Shown here in pieces: positions 16,704-27,214 of a stretch of DNA of 64,000 nt. This DNA comes from Sphingobacterium bovistauri (GTDB lineage Bacteria > Bacteroidota > Bacteroidia > Sphingobacteriales > Sphingobacteriaceae). The notes beneath the pieces were generated by a model. That model was not told where the DNA came from. It did not search any database and was given only the letters and a program-made list of their open reading frames with translations. Numbering within the stretch: position 1 is the first letter of the stretch; the number at the start of each line of letters is the position of its first letter. The position numbers were made by a program, and so were the translations under genes. Where the stretch lies: NCBI RefSeq assembly GCF_020295405.1, contig NZ_JADEYP010000001.1, forward strand, positions 186,001 to 250,000, given 5' to 3'.

Positions 16704-17954
16704 CTATTCCCACGTAGGAATCCCTTGTTTCATTTTATCCAAATTAGCACTTAACTCTTCCTTTAAATCTTCAGATGCAGCATTAACAGCTTTCTCTTGC
16801 CAAATTAATGCATTTTCCTTGTCACCCAATTTATACAACAAATTAGCATAAGTGTCAAGAAGTGCTGCCTCATTAGGTTCTTTATCAAGAGATAATTTAC
16901 TCCATTTCAAAGCCGATTTTAAACCCTCTTTGTCAGAGCATTCCTCAAAAAATGTCCAAGCATATTGGTTTAGTTGATTTGCTGAGATGTTTTTATTATT
17001 CTCTACTACTTTATCAAATAGTAATACGAATTCTTTCCAATCTTTTTTATTAAGCAGATATTTCAATCTACTTGATTCGAGAGCCTTACTCAAATCAATC
17101 TTATCATATTTAACACTTAAGTTTTTAGACAAAGCATCAAAATCGATTTCATCCCCACTGTATAATTGTGGTGTAACTTCACTTTTAATAATTCCAAATG
17201 CTAGTAAATCGTTGATTGGAAATTGATATTTTGATAACATAAATTTCTCAAATGGCTCTTTATTATTATAAATATATTCAAACGCCTTATTATTAACACC
17301 TCCTTCAGCAATTCGAATAAAGGATAGCATATTCTCTTCTGATAAAAGTTCTTCTTTCGATGATTGTTTGATTATAGTATTTAAAGCCAAATCAATTAGC
17401 TCATCTTCCTTATTATCCAAAGCTTTGGGCAAAATTGATTTTGCTAATGCTAAATCACTAGGATTGGCAATAAATTTTTTCTTAACAGTAAGAAATTGAT
17501 TTTCTGGTAACAACACATTTTTAAATGTTGCAATGAAAGCTTCTGCCTCATTCCCCCCTATTATTTTATCAACCAATTCGCCATCAGGATTAAAAACTAG
17601 AAAGGTAGGATATGCAGTGACATTGTATTCTTTAGTAAATCGCTTTGATTCCTGGTACCATGATTTAACATCTTCTGAATCATTCTTGGTCTCATCGAAT
17701 TGAATTTTAAGATTTACATAATTTTCATTAAAAAAATCACCTACAGATTCTTCAACAAAAACATTTTCTGCCATCCATTTACATGGACCACACCAAGTAG
17801 TGAAGCAATCGACAAATATATGCTTATTTTCAGCTTTTGCTTTTGCTTTAACTTGTTCCCAATTCGTATTGTGTTCAAATTTAATTCCCTTCTCTTGAGC
17901 AATTGATAGTAATGGAAATATACATATCAATAATAGTGTTTTCAAAATTTTCAT
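16704..17954 (-). CDS. exported thioredoxin-domain protein with helical repeat C-terminus
   Basis: A 416-residue periplasmic protein with a Sec signal peptide (1-19, ending SIAQ). A thioredoxin fold occupies about 22-150 with the active site WCGPCK (Cys55 and Cys58) and the cis-proline region YNVTAYPTFLVF. The remaining 260 residues are mostly helical; the last 90 resemble TPR repeats (NQYAWTFFEECSDKEGLKSA, then EAALLDTYANLLYKLGDKENA). Proteins of this shape in Bacteroidota are predicted disulfide reductases acting on exported proteins. It is monocistronic, with an AT-rich 90-base gap to lplA. Confidence 0.88.
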   Translation of the reverse strand: MKILKTLLLICIFPLLSIAQEKGIKFEHNTNWEQVKAKAKAENKHIFVDCFTTWCGPCKWMAENVFVEESVGDFFNENYVNLKIQFDETKNDSEDVKSWYQESKRFTKEYNVTAYPTFLVFNPDGELVDKIIGGNEAEAFIATFKNVLLPENQFLTVKKKFIANPSDLALAKSILPKALDNKEDELIDLALNTIIKQSSKEELLSEENMLSFIRIAEGGVNNKAFEYIYNNKEPFEKFMLSKYQFPINDLLAFGIIKSEVTPQLYSGDEIDFDALSKNLSVKYDKIDLSKALESSRLKYLLNKKDWKEFVLLFDKVVENNKNISANQLNQYAWTFFEECSDKEGLKSALKWSKLSLDKEPNEAALLDTYANLLYKLGDKENALIWQEKAVNAASEDLKEELSANLDKMKQGIPTWE

Positions 17955-18045
17955 GATTTACATTAGTTAATATTATGAACTATAAATTTACAGATACAAA
18001 TCATTAATTAATGCAGTTGTTAAATATTTAACATAATTTAATAAT

Positions 18046-19029
18046 CTAATTAAAAACGTTAAGTATCTCTTCTACAGTTACATTTCCGAAGTAGGATTTA
18101 ATGTCTATAGAAGTAAATAACTTATTTAAAGATTCTTGGTCATGTTTTAAACCTAACAATTGATTTTCCAACTCTTCAATTTGATTAGAAGCAAAGAAAT
18201 CACCAAAAATTTTCGCTTTTTGAATAAGTCCTTTATGTACTTCCAAATGCACTTCGACAAATCCTGCTGAAAATTTATTTGCCTTTTTGAAATTATAATC
18301 GGGAGATGAACCAAAATTCCAATCCCAAGTACCATATTTTTCTACCACTAATTTTTCTATCGCGACGATATCAGCTTTATCGAATGTATAAAGTTCTATT
18401 TTATCATTAGAAGTCGTTATTTCTTCAATAAAAAGCTTTTTAAACGATTCAGTGGTCGTGTGAGAAGGTAAATATTCGATCAAGTTAACCACACGTGCAC
18501 GATTTGATTTTACAGCTTTATCAATAAACTTTAAGGGATTTACCTTTAGTGCATCTGCCAAAACCGACATATCCGAATTGATAAGAATAGTACCATGTTG
18601 AATCATTTTCTTCAATTTTATAGTTTTTGCATTACCACTAAACTTCTTTCCATCCACTAATAAGTCATTTCTCCCCTCCAACTTAGCAGGAACATCCAAT
18701 TTATTTAATAGCTTAACTACTGGGTTAGTGAAAGTTTCAAAATCGCTAAAATCTTTATCACTAGCCTTTGTATGAAAAGAGAAATTCAAATTTCCTAAAT
18801 CGTGATACACCGCTCCACCACCGGATAAACGTCGAACTACTTTGATATCGTTTGAGTTAACATAATCCAAGTTAATCTCTGCCAAAGTGTTCTGAAACTT
18901 TCCTATAATAATGGAAGGTGCATTGATATAAAACAAAAGTATATCATCTTCTGGAAAGCGTTTTAATAAATACTCTTCGGAAGCTATATTAAAATGTGCG
19001 TTGTGCGAGGGTGAGTCAATAATAATCAT
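18046..19029 (-). CDS. lplA: lipoate-protein ligase A
   Basis: A 328-residue ligase that activates free lipoate with ATP and attaches it to E2 subunits and GcvH. Recognisable are the N-terminal NIASEEYLL, the lipoyl-AMP binding RRLSGGGAVYHDLGNLNFSF, the lysine block GRNDLLVDGKKFSGNA, and HGTILINSDM, plus the C-terminal accessory domain. I prefer the ATG at 19029: a minus-strand -7-like element TAACTTTG (19044-19051) lies between it and the alternative ATG at 19080, which would put the upstream start outside the transcript. Divergent from a cold-shock-domain gene. Confidence 0.92.
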   Translation of the reverse strand: MIIIDSPSHNAHFNIASEEYLLKRFPEDDILLFYINAPSIIIGKFQNTLAEINLDYVNSNDIKVVRRLSGGGAVYHDLGNLNFSFHTKASDKDFSDFETFTNPVVKLLNKLDVPAKLEGRNDLLVDGKKFSGNAKTIKLKKMIQHGTILINSDMSVLADALKVNPLKFIDKAVKSNRARVVNLIEYLPSHTTTESFKKLFIEEITTSNDKIELYTFDKADIVAIEKLVVEKYGTWDWNFGSSPDYNFKKANKFSAGFVEVHLEVHKGLIQKAKIFGDFFASNQIEELENQLLGLKHDQESLNKLFTSIDIKSYFGNVTVEEILNVFN

Positions 19030-19195
19030 GAGCGTAATTTCTACAAAGTTAGCAAATTGATTTAAGTTAGCTCCTTTCATTAATATTTAGTACCTTTGTA
19101 AAAAGCTGCACATTTTCGCCTACATTCTCATCCTAGAATTTCTTGACGATACGTTAGACTTTTCTCAATTTAAAACATTCATTAAATAATAATAC

Positions 19196-19621
19196 ATGGG
19201 TCAAAGCCAACAAACATTTAGAAAAAAAGAAATCGCTAAGAAAAAATTACAAAAACGTAAAGAAAAAGAAGAAAAAAAAGCACAACGCGAAGATTCTAAT
19301 GACAAAGGAAAAGCATTAGAAGAAATGTTCGCATATGTGGACGAGAATGGTAATATCTCTGACAAACCTCCTGTAAAGAAATACGAATTTAAGGAAGAAG
19401 ATTTAATTCGCCCAGAAGTAGAAGATATATATTCATTCGGTAAAGTATCATTTTACAATGAAGCTGGACAATACGGTTTCATCCGTGACAACGAAACAAG
19501 AGAGAATGTATATTTCAATTTCAAAATATTAGGTTTTGTATTGCAACAGGATCAAAAAGTAAAATTCAAATCGCAATCTAGCAAACAAGGTCTTCAAGTA
19601 ACTGAAGTAATTGTTTTATAA
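19196..19621 (+). CDS. cold-shock-domain protein with charged N-terminal extension
   Basis: A 141-residue probable RNA-binding protein. Residues 1-45 are extremely rich in Lys, Glu and Arg (FRKKEIAKKKLQKRKEKEEK), likely a helix, and residues 78-141 form a cold-shock OB fold containing the RNP1-like GKVSFYNEAGQYGFI and the RNP2-like NVYFNF. It is a well-spread Bacteroidota family, twice the length of CspA. A -7-like TACCTTTG lies at 19091-19098, giving a leader of about 90 bases. It ends at a strong terminator and is convergent with a second, classical cold-shock gene. Confidence 0.88.
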   Translation: MGQSQQTFRKKEIAKKKLQKRKEKEEKKAQREDSNDKGKALEEMFAYVDENGNISDKPPVKKYEFKEEDLIRPEVEDIYSFGKVSFYNEAGQYGFIRDNETRENVYFNFKILGFVLQQDQKVKFKSQSSKQGLQVTEVIVL

Positions 19622-19637
19622 AATATAGTTTCTAAAC

Positions 19638-19676
19638 AAAACAGCCCTTAGCATACGAAATGTTAAGGGCTGTTTT
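19638..19676 (+). terminator. terminator of the cold-shock-domain gene
   Basis: AAAACAGCCCTTA and TAAGGGCTGTTTT form a perfect 13-bp stem around a 13-base loop, followed by GTTTTAG. It lies 17 bases after the stop codon on the plus strand. Confidence 0.85.
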
Positions 19677-19711
19677 GTTTTAGACAGTTTTATGGATACT
19701 ACAAAAAAAAT

Positions 19712-19738
19712 AAAGGCGAATCTATTAGATTCGCCTTT
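19712..19738 (-). terminator. terminator of the CspA-like gene
   Basis: AAAGGCGAATCT and AGATTCGCCTTT form a perfect 12-bp stem with loop ATT. On the minus strand the stem runs into TATTTTTTTTGT, a textbook U-tract, just downstream of the csp stop codon. Confidence 0.88.
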
Positions 19739-19760
19739 TGCAAGATTATATAATCAAAAA

Positions 19761-19952
19761 TTAGCTTACTCTTACATTAGTGGCATTAATGCCCTTACGA
19801 CCGTTCTCTACATCGTAGGTTACTTGGTCTCCTTGTTGAACTTGGTCAACTAATCCTGATACGTGTACAAAGATGTCATCGCCACCACCATCAGGGGTAA
19901 TAAAACCAAATCCTTTAGTTTCATTAAAAAACTTTACAGTTCCGTTATTCAT
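19761..19952 (-). CDS. cold shock protein, CspA family
   Basis: A 63-residue single-domain RNA chaperone. Both RNA-binding motifs are present: [15 protein letters not shown] (RNP1) and DIFVHVSGL (RNP2). The length is normal for the family. On the minus strand the ATG is directly preceded by six ATA/TAA-type triplets ((ATT)6 on the plus strand, about 19954-19971), and the region upstream is a long AT-rich stretch; cold-shock genes often have long structured leaders, but no conserved element is recognised here. It ends at a strong terminator. Confidence 0.95.
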   Translation of the reverse strand: MNNGTVKFFNETKGFGFITPDGGGDDIFVHVSGLVDQVQQGDQVTYDVENGRKGINATNVRVS

Positions 19953-20140
19953 ATTATTATTATTATTATTAATTGCTACAAGGTAGGTATAATAAATGGA
20001 TTATCAACTAATTATTTAAAATTACTTACTAAAATATACATACTCTACATTATTAAGAAGACTATATTACCTTATCAAATTACTTTCAACCAAATTAACT
20101 GTAACAAAATTTATTACATTTGAAATACAAAAAAATTAAA

Positions 20141-20692
20141 ATGAAATTATTAAAACACATTTTTATACTCTTAGTATTGTCATCCTGTAATGACACCAAA
20201 GAAAAAAGAAAGGAAGTAAATATACCAGACACGAACAATGTATTAATCAGGGATACATCCCAAGTTCAAACAGTAGAGCAACCATCTGAAATAAATATCA
20301 CAGATTCTACAAATTTTGATAATTTCAAAGTAAGCATTCCACTGAAGGAATTTGAAATCTTAGACCTTCAACTTAAGTCATTAGATTTTCCAGCTGAAAA
20401 TTACTATTTCAGATATGATATCTCGATTTCTAATAAATTCTTGACAAAAGTTATTACTGCTACTACTGAAATGGAAATGAAAACATACTTAATTAGTTAT
20501 GATTTAGAAAATAATATCATTGATAATCTAGTAATCGCATACGATGAAATAGCAGAATCAGCATTCAGAACCCTAAGTAAGATTGAAAATAAAACGATAT
20601 ATATTACTGAATATAACTATATGACAGAAGAACCTGAAAAAATAGAAAGTAAATTCGAAATACGAGATAATGGTAAAATAATTAAGCTATAA
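20141..20692 (+). CDS. hypothetical lipoprotein
   Basis: A 183-residue protein of no recognised family. The start is placed at the ATG at 20141 (a TTG lies 21 bases upstream); this gives a lipoprotein signal MKLLKHIFILLVLSSC with Cys at 16. After a Ser/Thr/Asp-rich linker, residues 65-183 are predominantly predicted beta strands, with an internal run of polar alternation. The gene stands alone between the csp leader region and the convergent SusD-like hybrid. The signal sequence and codon use look genuine; the function is unknown. Confidence 0.75.
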   Translation: MKLLKHIFILLVLSSCNDTKEKRKEVNIPDTNNVLIRDTSQVQTVEQPSEINITDSTNFDNFKVSIPLKEFEILDLQLKSLDFPAENYYFRYDISISNKFLTKVITATTEMEMKTYLISYDLENNIIDNLVIAYDEIAESAFRTLSKIENKTIYITEYNYMTEEPEKIESKFEIRDNGKIIKL

Positions 20693-20782
20693 ATCAACAA
20701 AATCCTTCTTCTATCAAGGCTTTTGTTTTTTAGAACAAACTGTCTACTACGAACCAACAATAACTTTACAAATATTATTCAA

Positions 20783-22693
20783 CTAATAACCACTATTCTG
20801 AATAGCCAATGCATTTTCATTAAGAATTTTAAATGGAATTGGCAAAAACTTAAATAGATTTAATGTACTCCCAGATGATAACCTTCGCAATGCAGCCAAA
20901 TACACTCCTTCATTTTGCATTTGAATTTTATACTCATTAATTATATGGTCATGAATATTAATTGTACTATTTGAATAAGCGGCTCTATTATCACGATTGG
21001 TCAACTTATTCAGCATTTTTATTGCTTCTTGATTATTGTTCAATTTATAGTAAGCTTCACTAGCGATTAAGTAAATCTCGGTCAAACGTACAACATGACG
21101 ATATGTACCCTTAGCATAAAGGTGTTTAAGTTCATTATCGTAAGTGCTCCCTAATCCATCTGCATAATTGTGACCAAAAATAGATTCTGTTTTGGTATTG
21201 TGAATATCATTGATTTTGGCCAATTCATATCTATTGGATTGTACTAATAGAATTGAATATTTTAATGCTCGCTGATAGTCTCCCACTTCTAAACTAAGTT
21301 TTGCAATCATAGCTTTTGCAAAATCAGCATATTTTAAATCAATATTTTCTAGTTTATTAGACGCATATTCAAGAGAGGATATTAACTTCGAATAGACTTC
21401 TTTTTTATTACTTCTAGCCACTTGCTTTGACAAATGTAATGGTATATAATTATGTATATCATAATAAAATGGGTTATCCCATAAATTTGTAATTGACCAA
21501 TATTGATAAGCAATCAATGACATAAACTTTTGCTCATAATTTCTTATTTCTAGATTAGGAGAATTATAGGCATTTTCTGAAATATGAATTAATTCAACAA
21601 GTGAACGATAAGCAAATTCGTATATTTCTAACAATTTTTCATTATTAGGGAATACATTATTTGTATAAAAGACATTATATGTGGATGGATAATTTCCAAC
21701 GGCTGTTTTTGCTAATAAGGCTTCTGTACTCAAATATCTTTCTTGAGCAGAGGTAAACCACATTTTTATTCCAGAAACATCATAATTAAAATCCCTAAAA
21801 TCAATGTTTATCGGGCTCCCAGTTGGTTTATAATCTAACGGTAATTCAACCTTAAACACCGATGCTAATGGGAATTCAGCTAGTTGAACTCCTAGTTGCT
21901 GATATCTTTTTTTAAGGTTATCATTAATAACTTTTGGATTTAATTTCTGTATAGCAGTTTCGATTTCCCAAAGCAATTGATCCGCTAGCACACCATCATC
22001 TTCCAAATCAATAGAAATTTGAGAAAGCAATTCCGTCAGACGCGCATTATCTGACGCTGCCATTATTAACAATGTAGAAGAAATTCCTAATAAAGCGGAA
22101 GAATTATTTGAATTAGAAATCAAGGATAGAGTTTCAGCAGACTGTGCTGTTATATCCTTGATGTAGAAAGCGTCATAAATTTCCTTTTGAGCCTGTTGTT
22201 TAGCATCTTCAAAAGAATATCCTTTCTGTTTTATTAAAAATAAAGCACGCTTTTGTTCTAAATGAGTTAACACATTAATATTTAAAGACTCTTCCGGCTT
22301 ATCTAAAGATACTATTGCATTCAATGTAAGTGGACTAGTAGAAAGTTTACCTAAAACTTCGTCATAATAATACCCACCTTGAATAGACAATTGTACATAT
22401 TTATGTGTTAATTGGATGTCATCGAAATTAAAACGACCTTTATCATCGACCAATTCAGTCCTAAAACTACGTCCAGTTTGATTATAACTTTCATCCAATT
22501 CAAAAGCAAATAAAGACGACCCTTTCACAAAAGGACCTTTCTCTACATTACCATGAATTTTATAGACAGTCCTCTTATCTTCATCCGTTTTACCTTCAGA
22601 ATTATTTGGAGCTTTTTTACAAGAGCTTGAAAATAAAACTATACTAAATGAAATTATTATCCAATTGATGAAACAATGCTTACTTAGGATCAT
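20783..22693 (-). CDS. hybrid lipoprotein: N-terminal unknown domain plus C-terminal SusD-like domain
   Basis: A 636-residue lipoprotein (lipobox FSSSC near residue 25). Residues about 45-270 form a domain not found in ordinary SusD: a beta-rich part beginning YKIHGNVEKGPFVKGSSLFAF, then a helical part with HLEQKRALFLIKQKGYSFED. Residues about 300-636 are SusD/RagB-like: a TPR core (FMSLIAYQYWSITNLWDNPFYY, RLTEIYLIASEAYYKLNNNQ) and the terminal FLPIPFKILNENALAIQNSGY. SusD proteins bind glycans on the cell surface with a SusC transporter; no susC is adjacent, so this is an orphan. Ligand and partner are unknown. Confidence 0.8.
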   Translation of the reverse strand: MILSKHCFINWIIISFSIVLFSSSCKKAPNNSEGKTDEDKRTVYKIHGNVEKGPFVKGSSLFAFELDESYNQTGRSFRTELVDDKGRFNFDDIQLTHKYVQLSIQGGYYYDEVLGKLSTSPLTLNAIVSLDKPEESLNINVLTHLEQKRALFLIKQKGYSFEDAKQQAQKEIYDAFYIKDITAQSAETLSLISNSNNSSALLGISSTLLIMAASDNARLTELLSQISIDLEDDGVLADQLLWEIETAIQKLNPKVINDNLKKRYQQLGVQLAEFPLASVFKVELPLDYKPTGSPINIDFRDFNYDVSGIKMWFTSAQERYLSTEALLAKTAVGNYPSTYNVFYTNNVFPNNEKLLEIYEFAYRSLVELIHISENAYNSPNLEIRNYEQKFMSLIAYQYWSITNLWDNPFYYDIHNYIPLHLSKQVARSNKKEVYSKLISSLEYASNKLENIDLKYADFAKAMIAKLSLEVGDYQRALKYSILLVQSNRYELAKINDIHNTKTESIFGHNYADGLGSTYDNELKHLYAKGTYRHVVRLTEIYLIASEAYYKLNNNQEAIKMLNKLTNRDNRAAYSNSTINIHDHIINEYKIQMQNEGVYLAALRRLSSGSTLNLFKFLPIPFKILNENALAIQNSGY

Positions 22694-22783
22694 AATGATA
22701 TTTTTTTCTCTAAAGTTAATATTATAAATTATTATAATGAATTAAATAATCTATACATATAGCAAAAAAACTACTATTAATAA

Positions 22784-22815
22784 AAAAGCCTTCTTCAAAA
22801 TCGAAGAAGGCTTTT
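22784..22815 (-). terminator. terminator of the isocitrate dehydrogenase gene
   Basis: AAAAGCCTTCTTC and GAAGAAGGCTTTT form a perfect 13-bp stem around AAAATC. On the minus strand it is followed by TTATT; it lies just past the icd stop codon. Confidence 0.85.
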
Positions 22816-22837
22816 AATATCACTAAGAATGAATCAC

Positions 22838-25057
<2,220 letters not shown>

Positions 25058-25200
25058 CTATTGAAAATATATTAATGTTTCGACTTTTAAATTTGAAATT
25101 CAACAACAAGTTTAGCCTGCTATCAAAATCCGCCTAAAGATAAGAAAATCATAATTAAATATTTGCAATAGGTTCAATTATGACGGAATTGAGAAAAAGG

Positions 25201-25233
25201 TTGGCAAGGATAGATTATTTTGTTTTAAATTTG
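25201..25233 (+). promoter_or_regulatory. candidate promoter with little or no leader
   Basis: TTG at 25201 and TAAATTTG at 25226-25233 are spaced by 22 bases, close to the Bacteroidota consensus. The ATG of the next gene begins only 6 bases after the -7 element, so the transcript would be leaderless or nearly so. Confidence 0.45.
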
Positions 25234-25238
25234 CGGGT

Positions 25239-25511
25239 ATGGCAATAGAAAAAAATCCTTATCAACTTTTTACCTTAGAAATACTGAATAATTGGAAAAG
25301 ACAGAATGTATCGTACATTAAAGTTGAAGAATTGTCTACCACTAATAATATTACCTTTTTTGAATTAATTCCAGATTCAGAATTAGTTGACGGCGGCGAT
25401 ACTGATATTTTGTATCCAATTGATTCTGAAGATGTAGATGATATGCTCTTACCAAGCAAAACAGCTAGATTCCTGGTTCATGATATTTATCTGGACGAAT
25501 TGGATGATTAG
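25239..25511 (+). CDS. small conserved acidic protein
   Basis: A 90-residue soluble protein rich in Asp and Glu, without signal peptide or membrane segment. It begins MAIEKNPYQLFTLEILNNWK and ends HDIYLDELDD. I do not recognise a domain, though the composition and compactness suggest a conserved small protein of the Sphingobacteriaceae. It starts 6 bases downstream of a -7 element and faces a convergent lipoprotein gene 11 bases away, leaving no room for a separate terminator. The reading frame has normal codon use; the function is unknown. Confidence 0.7.
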   Translation: MAIEKNPYQLFTLEILNNWKRQNVSYIKVEELSTTNNITFFELIPDSELVDGGDTDILYPIDSEDVDDMLLPSKTARFLVHDIYLDELDD

Positions 25512-25522
25512 AGTACTTCATG

Positions 25523-26086
25523 TTACAGATCTAAGTACACATCTTTCTCAAAAGTAAACTTCTGTCCGTCTTCTAATTCACCTTCTATAGTAAAATTGGT
25601 CCAGCCTTTTTCGAACTTAGCGTAGTAAAGGAATTTTTCGTCGAAAGTGATAATATTAGGATTATTGTGAATATCCATATAATTAAACTGAATATCACTA
25701 GATCGAATTAAATTAGTATTTGCAGCTATTTGTTTGTTTTTGTATACGAATGAATGATCAATAGATATGGACAGTTTCTCAAAATTTGGTTTATTCAAGA
25801 GGTCAGGAATATACATACTACATGCCATTGCCATTGGAACAATAGAAAAATTATTAGCATAAACCTCTTCAGTATCAAATTCTAATTTGATATTGAATAC
25901 ACCCCTAATTGTATCCTTAATATTAAGAAATTGGTTATCTGTATTAAATAAATCTATTTTGCCTGTTGGTCGGAATTTATAGGTTTTATAAGGACCGTCA
26001 TTACCACAACAATTCCCTCCTATTCCACAACACATTATATTCAATAGTGATATACCTATAGCAAGTATTAATAGCTTTATTTTCAT
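25523..26086 (-). CDS. hypothetical lipoprotein, Cys-rich at the N-terminus
   Basis: A 187-residue exported protein. The ATG at 26086 is preferred over the TTG at 26122 because it gives a compact signal MKIKLLILAIGISLLNIMCC; lipidation at one of the two cysteines (19 or 20) is likely. Two more cysteines follow in GGNCCG. Residues 40-187 look like an all-beta domain with regular amphipathic strands (INLEFDTEEVYANNF-type pattern, then WTNFTIEGELEDGQKFTF). No named family is recognised. It sits between convergent and co-directional single genes. Confidence 0.72.
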   Translation of the reverse strand: MKIKLLILAIGISLLNIMCCGIGGNCCGNDGPYKTYKFRPTGKIDLFNTDNQFLNIKDTIRGVFNIKLEFDTEEVYANNFSIVPMAMACSMYIPDLLNKPNFEKLSISIDHSFVYKNKQIAANTNLIRSSDIQFNYMDIHNNPNIITFDEKFLYYAKFEKGWTNFTIEGELEDGQKFTFEKDVYLDL

Positions 26087-26155
26087 ATGGATAATTTGAT
26101 TAATTAAACTAAAGTAAAACAAATTTCTCTACAGTAAAAGTAAGACGCAAAAAAA

Positions 26156-26182
26156 CCTCATAACTATTAAAAGTATATGAGG
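26156..26182 (-). terminator. terminator of the 26.2-27.0 kb gene
   Basis: CCTCATA and TATGAGG form a 7-bp stem around a 13-base loop; on the minus strand it is followed by TTTTTTTGC. It lies 24 bases past the stop codon of the secreted-protein gene. Confidence 0.65.
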
Positions 26183-26205
26183 CCTTTATAACATATCCAA
26201 AGGAC

Positions 26206-27039
26206 TTAAATCTTATCTATCCTAAAGTTACCAATATAAACTTCTGCAGATTTATCATCACTGTTGAATGCGAAATAGAAATATTTCTTCGAAGCTGGAT
26301 TAGCCATTTCCGTATCTAGGATTTTGTATTCATTAATGTATGTACGCATACGCTCGCCATCAACACGAATTTTAACTTTCATCATATCATTTACGAAATA
26401 TGACATGTTTGCTTTTACTTCACTTCTTTTATTCGGATCTACTTCTTTACTAGCAAAATCAAACTTATTAAACCAATATGAAGCTTGGATATTTAAGGGA
26501 TTTTGGTAAGCTAAATAGTAATGATTACCTACCCCTTTTTGGTAATCAAATCCAAAATCAAGCGCAAATTTTGGTTCTTGATCAGACATGGCTAATACAT
26601 CAAATTCTATAGTAAAGTTTTCAGGAATACGCACCAATTGCTTGATTTTATACGTATTACCGTCAAATAATTGTAACCAATTCCCATCCGCGATGGATAC
26701 TTTACTAACTTCTCCTCTCCCATTACTCGTCCAGCGACTAGCCATATCTCCAGCACTATCTTGACTAAAATTATCTTCAAATATATTTTCAGCCCCTCTT
26801 GCGAAATCATTCTTCATGCCCTTTAAATTTTCAAAAGGTCCCTCTTGATTATTTCCATTTGATGATGAATTTCTATTACTTGTGGGTTTCAAATTTTCAT
26901 CAAGAGTTTTATCGACATAAGATTCTACTTTTTGTCCTATCTTTTTTCCAATACCTTTTAATACTTGTGCATTCAAAGTATTACTAAAAGAAAAGAACAG
27001 AGAGCTGCCTACAAGAAGTCCGATTGATAAGTTTTTCAT
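26206..27039 (-). CDS. secreted protein with concanavalin/LamG-like C-terminal domain
   Basis: A 277-residue exported protein. The signal peptide (1-25, ending TLNAQ) is followed by a Lys-rich helix (VLKGIGKKIGQKVESYVDK) and a Ser/Asn-rich linker. Residues 95-277 read like a jelly-roll domain: an EDNFSQDSAGDMASRWTS opening, EFDVLAMSD, VKIRVDGERMRTYINEYKIL and a FRIDKI ending, the pattern of LamG or DUF1080-like folds. In some Bacteroidota a similar region precedes an OmpA peptidoglycan-binding domain; here the protein ends before any such domain. Glycan binding is only a guess. Confidence 0.68.
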   Translation of the reverse strand: MKNLSIGLLVGSSLFFSFSNTLNAQVLKGIGKKIGQKVESYVDKTLDENLKPTSNRNSSSNGNNQEGPFENLKGMKNDFARGAENIFEDNFSQDSAGDMASRWTSNGRGEVSKVSIADGNWLQLFDGNTYKIKQLVRIPENFTIEFDVLAMSDQEPKFALDFGFDYQKGVGNHYYLAYQNPLNIQASYWFNKFDFASKEVDPNKRSEVKANMSYFVNDMMKVKIRVDGERMRTYINEYKILDTEMANPASKKYFYFAFNSDDKSAEVYIGNFRIDKI

Positions 27040-27164
27040 AAAATTTTAATTCTAAAAGAGTTAGTAGCGTAAATTAAGATCAAAGATATACACCCAATTA
27101 AATGGTATATCCTTTTTTAAGATATAACGAATATAAACCTTCTTTCGCTACTATCAAAAAACAA

Positions 27165-27194
27165 AAAGGCGGATTTTTATAAAAACCCGCCTTT
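27165..27194 (-). terminator. terminator of the ureohydrolase gene
   Basis: AAAGGCGG and CCGCCTTT form an 8-bp stem; the A/T-rich interior can extend it. On the minus strand it is followed by TTGTTTTTTG, 20 bases past the stop codon of the ureohydrolase. Confidence 0.8.
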
Positions 27195-27214
27195 ACTTTT
27201 CACTTAGAATATTT

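Noticed and set aside
16704-17954. thioredoxin-like protein as a member of the nitroreductase operon
   Set aside because: It is on the opposite strand and separated by a terminator.
19954-19971. (ATT)6 microsatellite next to the csp start as a phase-variable switch
   Set aside because: A triplet repeat in a non-coding leader cannot shift a frame, and it is short; it may simply reflect the A-rich leader common before Bacteroidota start codons.
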